Shown here: piece by piece, positions 47,259 to 54,756 of the stretch
How the letters are laid out: each line of letters opens with the position of its first letter
Numbering within the stretch: position 1 is the stretch's first letter
Assembly: GCF_900110835.1 (NCBI RefSeq)
Contig: NZ_FOJG01000002.1
Location: forward strand, 2,758,556 to 2,822,555
DNA length: 64,000 nt
From: Chitinophaga arvensicola
GTDB lineage: Bacteria; Bacteroidota; Bacteroidia; Chitinophagales; Chitinophagaceae
Reading direction: 5' to 3'
Translations under genes and position numbers: made by a program
The notes under the pieces: model-generated
What the model was told of the DNA's origin: nothing
Databases searched by the model: none
Seen by the model: the letters and a program-made list of their open reading frames with translations, nothing else

Positions 47259-47528
47259 TTAGAGATCGGCAATAACACGAGCAGTACAAGTAGTTACATT
47301 TATCGCTGGCGAAGAAGAAAAAGTAGTTATCACACCACCAACAGAAGTAGTTTTTAGACGATCTTGTATAGTCATGTTTTGATCACATACACCAGTTACC
47401 TTACCGTTAATTACAGAAGTAGTATATTTGTAAAAGGTCATAAAGTTTCTACTAGCTTTAAATGCCAAAGCTGCACCAACAATTGCCAATAAAGCTAAAG
47501 TTATCAACGAAAATTTTGCTTGTTTCAT
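47259..47528 (-). CDS. Small exported two-Cys protein, copy 1
   Basis: An 89-residue protein with a signal peptide (about 1-22, VGAALA before FKASR). The mature part is about 67 residues with FYKYTTS, NGKVTGVCDQ (Cys48), SVGGVITTFSS and TTCTARV (Cys81). Cys48 and Cys81 are at the same positions in copies 2 and 3, which fits a disulfide-bonded periplasmic or secreted peptide. I know no function for the family; the leader resembles that of DUF6520-type small proteins of this phylum, but the mature part differs. It is monocistronic in appearance, with its own conserved leader hairpin and a 3' hairpin. Confidence 0.8.
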   Translation of the reverse strand: MKQAKFSLITLALLAIVGAALAFKASRNFMTFYKYTTSVINGKVTGVCDQNMTIQDRLKTTSVGGVITTFSSSPAINVTTCTARVIADL

Positions 47529-47538
47529 AATTACAGAG

Positions 47539-47557
47539 GCTTTTTAATTCAAAAAGC
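47539..47557 (-). promoter_or_regulatory. Conserved leader hairpin GCTTTTT/AAAAAGC, copy 1
   Basis: A perfect 7-base stem with a 5-base loop, 10 bases before the ATG. The same stem is found at the same place before the three other clear family members. It may fold over the ribosome-binding region or act as an RNA stability or protein-binding element. Confidence 0.6.
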
Positions 47558-47743
47558 TAAACTTTTTTTTAAAATAATTATTCGTACTTACTAACTTTCG
47601 GTTCCTATTTTTAACAACTAGTTTTGCACAGATACATTGAAGCGTTTTCAGAACTCATTTACTAAACAAATATGAATATTATACTCGATACTCGGCTCAT
47701 ATCCATATATTGCTAAATACTATTCTTATATACCACTAATGCA

Positions 47744-47772
47744 GAGTCGTCCCAGATATTCTAGGACGACTC
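47744..47772 (-). terminator. 3' hairpin after the second two-Cys gene
   Basis: GAGTCGTCC/GGACGACTC, nine perfect base pairs, loop of 11, 64 bases after the stop at 47837. The minus-strand U-tract is poor. Confidence 0.5.
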
Positions 47773-47836
47773 AATTTACTAAATAACTGATGACGGATAG
47801 ATACTAGCATTTTCGTTAGCATCCTCCGTTGTCTAT

Positions 47837-48106
47837 TTAAAGATTAGAAACAACACGAGCCGTACAGGTGGTCACGTTCTGCGCAGTTGTAACAGAAACT
47901 GTTGTAACTGCACCACCAACAGCTGTGACTGTCAGATTAAGCTGTACTGCTTGCTTCTCGTCACAAATACCAGTTACATTACCATTAATGTTACTTGTGG
48001 TGTATTTGTAAAAAGGTTTTAAATTTCTATTGGCTTTAAATGCTAATGCTCCACCAATAACCGCAAATACAGCAACAGCTGTTAACGCAAATTTTGCTTT
48101 TTTCAT
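47837..48106 (-). CDS. Small exported two-Cys protein, copy 2
   Basis: An 89-residue paralogue of copies 1 and 3. Signal peptide MKKAKFALTAVAVFAVIGGA with the GGALAFKANR boundary motif, FYKYTTSNINGNVTGICDE (Cys48) and NVTTCTARV (Cys81). The variable segment 50-70 (KQAVQLNLTV) differs from both neighbours while the flanks are nearly identical, so selection seems to hold the leader, the first Cys region and the last Cys region. Sequence similarity with copy 3 extends upstream through the leader hairpin to the GGCTTCCCCATT block about 85 bases before the start. Confidence 0.82.
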   Translation of the reverse strand: MKKAKFALTAVAVFAVIGGALAFKANRNLKPFYKYTTSNINGNVTGICDEKQAVQLNLTVTAVGGAVTTVSVTTAQNVTTCTARVVSNL

Positions 48107-48116
48107 AATGATAGAT

Positions 48117-48135
48117 GCTTTTTTTTCAAAAAAGC
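48117..48135 (-). promoter_or_regulatory. Conserved leader hairpin GCTTTTTT/AAAAAAGC, copy 2
   Basis: An eight-base stem with a 3-base loop, 10 bases before the ATG. Here the preceding TAG of the other copies is TCG, so a -7 promoter reading (TAnnTTTG-like) is lost while the stem is kept and even lengthened. Confidence 0.6.
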
Positions 48136-48908
48136 GAAACTTTATTTAATAAAAAATGCCTACTCGTTTTTAATGGTTTTCGGCTTCCCCATTTTATCAC
48201 TAAAAATCTACGGAAATACATTGAAGTGATTCCTATTCATTAAATGATTAAACTATGATGACGTAGAATATCCCTTTTCTTTAATTTATGTGTTTTAAAA
48301 AGAATACTGACGCATACATCAAACATAAAATAGTAAAGTCACTTACAACAAACCAATAACCGCTACAGTATTATATTCCAAAAATCTATTATTACTACAA
48401 AAGTAGTATTCAACAATGCTTAATAACTTCAGTCCATCACTTTTTCTGTAGAAATTAGTGATGATTTTAAAACCGGACTAACTTAACAACTCACTGGGAC
48501 AGAATTTTACGTCTTACACTCGTTCCTATACTATCTAAGGTAACAGATCAACATCTTGTCATAGCTATAGCTATTTGGGTCAACGTAAGACAAATATCAA
48601 TTCGTTTAGACTACTATTTGCTCAGATCAAAGTATATAATAAAGTAAATTTCATTGCTGGTCACGCATCAGGTAAGCATACTAAAATAATTATAAAAAAC
48701 AAGAGTTGCAGTGGAAGAAAGAGTAAACCCTATCGATATTCATCTCAAAGAATATTTATTACAAAACTGACAGTTAGACTAACACTTGAAAAAGTGAATA
48801 CTCACAATGCTTTGAAACTTGAACTATCACTGGATTTTACCACTCTAAATTCTTTATATAAATAAGATGGATCCTTATTAAACGCGCTATTTAAAACACT
48901 AAAAATAT

Positions 48909-48937
48909 CGAGCCGTCCCAAATTATGGAACGGCTCG
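48909..48937 (-). terminator. Terminator hairpin after the third two-Cys gene
   Basis: CGAGCCGT/ACGGCTCG stem, 63 bases after the stop at 49001. On the minus strand it is followed by ATATTTTT, giving a normal U-tract. Confidence 0.65.
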
Positions 48938-49000
48938 ACTTCATAAACATTTAACGTAAATAGATGCAAGCATCATATGCTAACTCTACCCACGTAAAAA

Positions 49001-49270
49001 TTAAAGAATGGGAGTAACACGAGCTGTACAAGTTGTTACACTCAGTGCAGGTGCTGAAGAAAATGTAGCAACTACACCACCAACAGCTGTAGTTTGATAA
49101 CTTGTCCGATATGGGGCAGCCTGGTCACAAATACCAGTTACGTTACCATTAATGTTACTAGTAGTGTATTTGTAAAAAGTATTAAGGGTTCTATTAGCTT
49201 TAAACGCCAATGTACCACCAACAACTGCGAATACAGCCAAAGCTGTTAATGCTAATTTTGCTTGTTTCAT
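49001..49270 (-). CDS. Small exported two-Cys protein, copy 3
   Basis: An 89-residue paralogue with signal peptide MKQAKLALTALAVFAVVGG, boundary TLAFKANR, FYKYTTSNINGNVTGICDQ (Cys48), AVGGVVATFSS and SVTTCTARV (Cys81). It lies 141 bases downstream of the thioredoxin-fold gene on the same strand, so read-through from the membrane-protein/thioredoxin operon is possible, though it carries the full private leader block. Likely periplasmic or secreted; function unknown. Confidence 0.82.
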   Translation of the reverse strand: MKQAKLALTALAVFAVVGGTLAFKANRTLNTFYKYTTSNINGNVTGICDQAAPYRTSYQTTAVGGVVATFSSAPALSVTTCTARVTPIL

Positions 49271-49280
49271 AATGATAGAT

Positions 49281-49300
49281 GCTTTTTAAATGCAAAAAGC
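49281..49300 (-). promoter_or_regulatory. Conserved leader hairpin GCTTTTT/AAAAAGC, copy 3
   Basis: Seven-base stem with a 6-base loop, 10 bases before the ATG. The upstream block (AAACTTTG...GGCTTTCGGCTTCCCCATT on the plus strand) is shared with copy 2. Confidence 0.6.
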
Positions 49301-49363
49301 TAAACTTTGTTTAATAAACATGCCTACTCATTTATAATGGCTTTCGGCTTCCCCATTCTATTG

Positions 49364-49395
49364 GGCCGATTTGACTTGCAAGTAAACAAACGGCC
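49364..49395 (-). terminator. Hairpin after the thioredoxin-fold gene
   Basis: GGCCG(A)TTTG pairs with CAAACGGCC around an ACTTGCAAGT-containing loop, 17 bases after the stop at 49412. There is no U-tract, so it may be partial termination or an RNA processing site before the small gene. A 12-base palindrome TGTTGCGCAACA (49398-49409) sits between it and the stop codon. Confidence 0.4.
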
Positions 49396-49411
49396 TATGT
49401 TGCGCAACAAG

Positions 49412-49969
49412 TTACTTCTCAGAAACAACTTTTATTTGATCATACTTAAGGGGCCCCAGATAAACTGAATTCAATTTGCCCTTAGAGCTATAAATAGCTG
49501 TACATGGAACGACGCTTGTATTAAAGTATCTACCAAATTTATACTTATAGTCGATTCCGATTTTAATATTATCGTACCTACTGAGCATATTTCTATCATA
49601 GAAGGATTTCATTTCAGCGTATGAATACGCAGTAAGCAAATAAATTTGCACATTCTGAAGCGATTCGATATGCTTCGTAATATTTTCTATCTCAGCCTGA
49701 CAATAGGGACAATAAGGGCCAAAATAAAAAAGAACCGTAGGCTTGCCCGAAGGTATGTCTTTAATATTCATATGGGTAACACTATCTACCATTAAAAGAT
49801 CCACATCTGGAAATAATTGCCCTTCTCGACCTGAGTAAATAGGCGTTACATAGTTCGCCTTATTGGTATTTTCAAAAATAGAGTATCCCATCAACTTACA
49901 CACCCCTTCATAGGAGAACAAACCTACCACAGATGCTACGGTGACGAATAAAAAAAATTTGTTCCTCAT
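49412..49969 (-). CDS. Membrane-anchored thioredoxin-fold protein, CPYC active site
   Basis: A 185-residue protein with one N-terminal hydrophobic segment (about 4-20), probably an uncleaved anchor. The thioredoxin-like fold (about 70-180) begins with GKPTVLFYFGPYCPYCQAE, so the redox pair is Cys87-Pro-Tyr-Cys90. The cis-Pro region reads TSVVPCTAIYSSKG, with an unusual extra Cys after the Pro. It belongs to the TlpA/AhpC-TSA-like group and should act on thiols or disulfides in the periplasm. It is encoded 27 bases after a polytopic membrane protein and just before a two-Cys exported protein, which makes that protein a natural candidate substrate (inference). Confidence 0.85.
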   Translation of the reverse strand: MRNKFFLFVTVASVVGLFSYEGVCKLMGYSIFENTNKANYVTPIYSGREGQLFPDVDLLMVDSVTHMNIKDIPSGKPTVLFYFGPYCPYCQAEIENITKHIESLQNVQIYLLTAYSYAEMKSFYDRNMLSRYDNIKIGIDYKYKFGRYFNTSVVPCTAIYSSKGKLNSVYLGPLKYDQIKVVSEK

Positions 49970-49996
49970 ACTAAATCAGCTTCTTGATTTGTTCAT

Positions 49997-51637
49997 CTAT
50001 ATTGACGTATGCTCAGCACTACTTATGGCCTGATCTTTCAAGAATACATTCTTTGTATCTTGTGTTCCCCTTGCTGCCTTTACCAAAAATTCAATAAGTA
50101 GAAATGTAAACGACAAGGATATCAAAATAGGAAACAATTGAAACCTAAGTGCGATAGGGGACGCAAACACGCTAAAGCCAAAATTCACTGCCCACAATGT
50201 AGCTAATAATACCAATCCCTTCTTTAGCTCTTCGTTGTGTTTATATCCACGCAATAATACAAAACTGATCAGACTAAATACTAATACAACATTCATGGTA
50301 CCGGTTAATACAGGATAGAAGTCCAATGTAGTTACCTGAAAGTCTTTGAAATAGCACTTAACTTTGTTACTCTTATAGTCAAACCATACTTTCGCCGTCT
50401 CATTAACACTGTCTATATTTGTATTATAATGATCCAAAAATTCCACAGGCGGCGAATAATACTTTATAGCATTAGGTATCAAATAAAACTTCATAAACTC
50501 AATAGGGTAATTTTTGATCAAAAAAGAACCATAATCTTTCATCATTGGAGCAACTGATGCCCACTTTTTCAAGGCTGAAGCAGAGCTATCCTTTTTAAAT
50601 TCCTCCTCCATATATAAACAGAGCGGAGATCTAGGATCCCACATATATACAGTACTTGCAATTAATGACTCTGAAGGATGCGTTCTTATATCTCTGCTTG
50701 AATCGAAATAACTACGCACCATCCTATCTAACTTATGGAATTGGACTGGGACCTCCTTTCTATTTGCACTATCGACAAACCGATATGCATATAATGCATT
50801 ATTTGCCAGCTGCCACCCAGTAAAGGGTGTAAATTGCCTATATCCAGTACCTTTCTCATATCTATTTGATGTTGTCCAAACAAATATCCATATTAAGACA
50901 ATGCTTAGAAAAAAACCTGCGATATTCATCATTACTTTTCGCCTTGCTAACAACAATGCAACTACGCTTATAACAGGATAAAACAACGCGTTATACCTCA
51001 CAGTGAACGCCACAAACAACACAATCGCATTAACGAATATCATCAATTTAGTTGGCCTATTCATAATCCATATCAACAGAGTAAACCAAGTCAAACTAAG
51101 TGCGAGAAAGAAAGCGTCACTTGATATATAATTTGCCAGGTACAAGTAAGCTGGATTAAATAACATTACACCAAATAAAAGTACTCGAGTTAATTTTGTG
51201 GGATTATAAAAGTAAAACAACGTAAACACAAGCGATAGCGTACTACATTGCAGTAAAAGATATTGCAACGCCACAACCACCGTATCAGAATGAGTAAAAA
51301 CGCTGATCAAGCGAAGAAACTTTGAGTATCCGATTGGATAAGTATTAACAAAAGCATTATGATAAGCAGCTTCTAAATACACATAAGAGTCCCCATTTAT
51401 AAATCCCGCAAAAGGATATAAAAACTTAAAAACAAGTAGCTGCAAAAAAATGGATAAAATTGCGACCCACGCAAACCATTTATTAGCAGGGTTCTTAAAT
51501 ACATAATCAATCAAACTTCCAGATATCGCTCCCCCCTTTTGAAGACCTACTTCTTCTAAAGGTTGATGCACAGCAACAGGAAAGCTATCACTATGTGCAT
51601 TATTTTCTATAGATGTTGAAAAATCAGATATATTCAT
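49997..51637 (-). CDS. Polytopic membrane protein, GT-C (GT39/83-like) glycosyltransferase fold
   Basis: A 546-residue protein with about 10-11 hydrophobic segments, the first at about 54-74. Directly after the first helix comes FINGDSYVYLEAAYHNAF with D83, the position of the conserved acidic residue of GT-C lipid-linked-sugar transferases. YPIGYSKFLRL near 100 and a long periplasmic loop (about 257-415) before the last four helices fit this fold. The N-terminal 50 residues are cytoplasmic and low in hydrophobicity. No close family is recognised and donor and acceptor are unknown. It is upstream of, and likely co-transcribed with, the thioredoxin-fold gene. Confidence 0.7.
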   Translation of the reverse strand: MNISDFSTSIENNAHSDSFPVAVHQPLEEVGLQKGGAISGSLIDYVFKNPANKWFAWVAILSIFLQLLVFKFLYPFAGFINGDSYVYLEAAYHNAFVNTYPIGYSKFLRLISVFTHSDTVVVALQYLLLQCSTLSLVFTLFYFYNPTKLTRVLLFGVMLFNPAYLYLANYISSDAFFLALSLTWFTLLIWIMNRPTKLMIFVNAIVLFVAFTVRYNALFYPVISVVALLLARRKVMMNIAGFFLSIVLIWIFVWTTSNRYEKGTGYRQFTPFTGWQLANNALYAYRFVDSANRKEVPVQFHKLDRMVRSYFDSSRDIRTHPSESLIASTVYMWDPRSPLCLYMEEEFKKDSSASALKKWASVAPMMKDYGSFLIKNYPIEFMKFYLIPNAIKYYSPPVEFLDHYNTNIDSVNETAKVWFDYKSNKVKCYFKDFQVTTLDFYPVLTGTMNVVLVFSLISFVLLRGYKHNEELKKGLVLLATLWAVNFGFSVFASPIALRFQLFPILISLSFTFLLIEFLVKAARGTQDTKNVFLKDQAISSAEHTSI

Positions 51638-52070
51638 CGAGCCTTTTATTTAGCATCAAGATTATTGTAAAGTAATACTACGTGCACAACATTTAAATTG
51701 ATCATCCACAAATAGATAAACAACAAAATGAAGAAATTACTCACTAGTAATAAAAAATTCTAGATCTAATGAATAGATTATATAATACTGGAAATATTCT
51801 CTATAGATATTTACATGGTTCATGTTACTTGAGGCTTGAGCTACTCAATTACACCCAATGATTATTGAATTTCTCTTTATTAAAATTAACAATTTCTAAA
51901 TGGTTATTTTATTTACTAAATCAAAATTAGAATCAGTCACTGCAATCTCCATACAGCGGTATTTTTATTTACGAAACATATCGATCTTCAAATAATTAGT
52001 GCTTATAGAGTATACTGCTATTCGACTGCGTTTAAATGATTGAATTTACGGGAACCGGTAATTTGTCAAC
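51638..52070. other. Divergent intergenic region, no gene seen
   Basis: 433 AT-rich bases between the membrane-protein start and the beta-barrel start. On the minus strand TAATTTTG (51929-51922) matches the -7 consensus but has no well-spaced TTG. Otherwise I see nothing in it. Confidence 0.5.
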
Positions 52071-54722
52071 ATGAAGCACTTATTGATCCTATTACTAATT
52101 GCATTATTTACCCTAGAGTTAGATGCCCAGTCCTCTCACTTGATGAAAATTAAGGGCAGTATACATGACGAAGAAATGAATGCTAGCCTAGCGAATGCTT
52201 CAATTATTTGTTTGTATGCCAAAGACTCCTCACGTATCAAGCTAGGTTTCACCGACCAAAATGGACATTTCTTCTTTGATAGCCTACCAAGGCAAAATCT
52301 CATTCTGTATATCACATACATGGGATATCAGCCGTTAATACACAATGTAAAAACGCAGGCAAATGTAGAAGCTATTGATGTTGGCATCATTCCAATGAAA
52401 AGAACTGGGATAAGTCTAGCTGAGGTAGAAATACTGCAAGAAACACCTATAGTAAAAATCATTAAGGATACAATAGAATTTAATGCAAATCATTTCAAAA
52501 CAAAAAATAACGCTTCCGTTGAAGATCTATTTAAAAAAATTCCAGGTATCCAAATAGACCAAGACGGCACCATCCGAGTAAATGGAGAAGTAGTAAAATC
52601 AATTATGATTAATGGAAAAGCCTTCTTTGGAAATAATGATCCCAAAACTCTGAGTAGAAACCTCCAAGCCGATTTAATCGACAAAATACAAGTCTTTAAC
52701 AAAATTTCTGAAAATGGTCTAGATAAAGGAGAAACGAATAAGTATATTAACATTACAATAAAAAAAAATAAACAAGATTTATTTTCCGGTGAACTTAGCA
52801 CCGCATTTGGTACCTTAAACAGGTTCAGCGCAAAAGCCAATTTAAGTCGATTCAGAGAAAATCAGCAAATACTACTAATAGGCGATGGAAATAACACGAA
52901 TGGAATTCCAGACATTAATTACGTTGGTGGAGGAGGCATAGTGAGAGCCTGGAACGTTGGAGCTAATTTCATGGAAGATCTAAATAGAAAGACAACTTTG
53001 AATGCTAGTTATTCTATGGACGACAAGTTTAAGATCGACGAACAAAAAAGTCTTAAGCAAAACTTTATTAGCGATTCTATACTATTCAACGATGAGGATT
53101 CAAGAACCAACAACCGCGATATCAATCACGGATTTTCGCTCCAATTGGAATACAAGCCCGACTCACTTCAGAAATTCACATTCTCTACTAACAATTCACT
53201 ATCCCACAGTAGCAATACATTCAACAATAACTATGCATCTAATAAAAATAGCAAAAGTATAAATAACGGAATTGTAATTAACAATGGTGAGAACAATACA
53301 GGGGCATTATCTGGAGGAATAAACTATGAAAAAAATTTCAAAAAAAAAGGTCGCTCAATAATTCTTAATTTAAATTACGGAAATGGAAAAAGCAAAGAAT
53401 CAAAATTTAACATATCAAGGAACACCTACTTCTTAGAAACTGGAGAAAGTAGAGCCGATACCCTCAATCAACACTTCAAGATAGATGCCAACAGTCAAAA
53501 AACTTTATTTTATATTAATTACACTGAGCCAGTACAAAAAAATGGATCGCTCACCTTTTTCCTTGGAACAGACCAGACAAATGACTCATACAATAAATCT
53601 GCATTCAGTTACAATACTACAAACACTTTATATGATAAGTACATAGATAGTATGAGTAACATATTTAGAAATGTATCCGCCCAATATTGCGGAAGAATAA
53701 GCTGGTATGTACAAAAAAACAAACTGAATTACATGATTTCGTTATCCAGTCTATCATACAACTTCAACAATAAAGACATACACCTAACCAACATATCACT
53801 ACATAGCACTATACTATTACCTTTATTCAATCTTAATTATTCTATTAGTAATAACAAGCAAATTCGAGTACAATATTCGAAAGAAACCCAATTTCCTGAC
53901 ATCACCCAATTACAGCCTATACCAGATATCAGCGATCCCCTAAACCTCAAACTCGGAAACCCCAAACTTAAACCAGCTAGTTCTCATAGATTCGGTTTAT
54001 CATACAATACTTTCGACGCTATATCTTTACGTACACTATATCTATCCATCCAAGGTAATATCAACAGCGATCAAATTATAAATGACACTAAAACTGACTC
54101 ATTTGGCAGACAGATAATACAACCATTTAATCATTCAGGAGGATATTCTATTAGTTTTGACCTTAACCGCGGGCTGCCGATTAAAAAAAAGGCGAACACA
54201 ATTACCATCATTACAAGATCAATACTCCAAAGCTCCATAAACTATGTAAATGGAAACAGGAATATTAACAATAAGTTATTAGCCTCACAAACAATTAGCT
54301 ACAACTCAGATCAGATGAAACTATTTAGCTATGCATTATCAGCTAATATAAATTACAACTATGTTCATTACTCTAACGTACGTAGTAGTAACACAAATTA
54401 TTTGAACTATACAATATCCTACAGCGGCAATGTAAATCTACCATTGGGAATTACTATAAGCACGCTTCTAAACTACAGTTATACTTCCGGGCTTACCGCT
54501 GCATATAACAACAATATCTGGATACTCAATACTTCAATTTCCAAAACACTATTCCAACACAAACAAGGCATGATTACATTTCAAGGATTTGATCTATTGA
54601 AACAAAACAAAAGTATCACTCGGAACATCGAGGTTAACTACATCGAAGACATTCGGACAAATACGCTAGCCCCATTCTTTTCCCTTAAATTCTCCTATTT
54701 CATGGGAAAAGGAAAAAAATGA
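52071..54722 (+). CDS. TonB-receptor-like outer-membrane beta-barrel protein (carboxypeptidase-regulatory N-domain)
   Basis: An 883-residue protein with a signal peptide (cleavage after LDAQ near 20), a carboxypeptidase-regulatory-like domain (about 26-112), and a plug-like region with VEDLFKKIPGIQIDQDGTIRVNGE and IMINGKAFFGNNDPKTLSRNL. A long Asn/Ser-rich beta-barrel follows and ends in KFSYFMGKGKK. It belongs to the outer-membrane beta-barrel group often found with GLPGLI or peptide-processing genes rather than with SusD. No TonB box is evident. AT-rich codon use like its neighbours. It stands alone on the plus strand, convergent with the first S9 peptidase (34 bases between stops). Confidence 0.88.
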   Translation: MKHLLILLLIALFTLELDAQSSHLMKIKGSIHDEEMNASLANASIICLYAKDSSRIKLGFTDQNGHFFFDSLPRQNLILYITYMGYQPLIHNVKTQANVEAIDVGIIPMKRTGISLAEVEILQETPIVKIIKDTIEFNANHFKTKNNASVEDLFKKIPGIQIDQDGTIRVNGEVVKSIMINGKAFFGNNDPKTLSRNLQADLIDKIQVFNKISENGLDKGETNKYINITIKKNKQDLFSGELSTAFGTLNRFSAKANLSRFRENQQILLIGDGNNTNGIPDINYVGGGGIVRAWNVGANFMEDLNRKTTLNASYSMDDKFKIDEQKSLKQNFISDSILFNDEDSRTNNRDINHGFSLQLEYKPDSLQKFTFSTNNSLSHSSNTFNNNYASNKNSKSINNGIVINNGENNTGALSGGINYEKNFKKKGRSIILNLNYGNGKSKESKFNISRNTYFLETGESRADTLNQHFKIDANSQKTLFYINYTEPVQKNGSLTFFLGTDQTNDSYNKSAFSYNTTNTLYDKYIDSMSNIFRNVSAQYCGRISWYVQKNKLNYMISLSSLSYNFNNKDIHLTNISLHSTILLPLFNLNYSISNNKQIRVQYSKETQFPDITQLQPIPDISDPLNLKLGNPKLKPASSHRFGLSYNTFDAISLRTLYLSIQGNINSDQIINDTKTDSFGRQIIQPFNHSGGYSISFDLNRGLPIKKKANTITIITRSILQSSINYVNGNRNINNKLLASQTISYNSDQMKLFSYALSANINYNYVHYSNVRSSNTNYLNYTISYSGNVNLPLGITISTLLNYSYTSGLTAAYNNNIWILNTSISKTLFQHKQGMITFQGFDLLKQNKSITRNIEVNYIEDIRTNTLAPFFSLKFSYFMGKGKK

Positions 54723-54756
54723 TCTCAATGTAAAATAAATGCGCTTTGATTCCGAC

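Larger units (their letters stand above)
48107..49000. other. AT-rich gap with one unrecognised frame (48575-48865, +)
   Basis: About 890 bases between copies 2 and 3 of the small gene. It contains the copy 2 leader and the copy 3 3' hairpin. A 96-codon plus-strand frame at 48575-48865 begins with TTG, is very basic (many Lys/Arg/Ser) and matches no family I know; it could be a remnant or chance. The rest shows nothing I can name. Confidence 0.4.

Noticed and set aside
48575..48865. A 96-codon frame considered as a gene
   Set aside because: TTG start, no known motif, in decaying AT-rich DNA; kept only as a note in the gap entry.
46079..49000. Search for CRISPR repeats, transposase genes and tRNA at the composition junction
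   Set aside because: No regularly spaced repeats, no transposase motifs, no cloverleaf seen; the repeats here are duplicated gene units.
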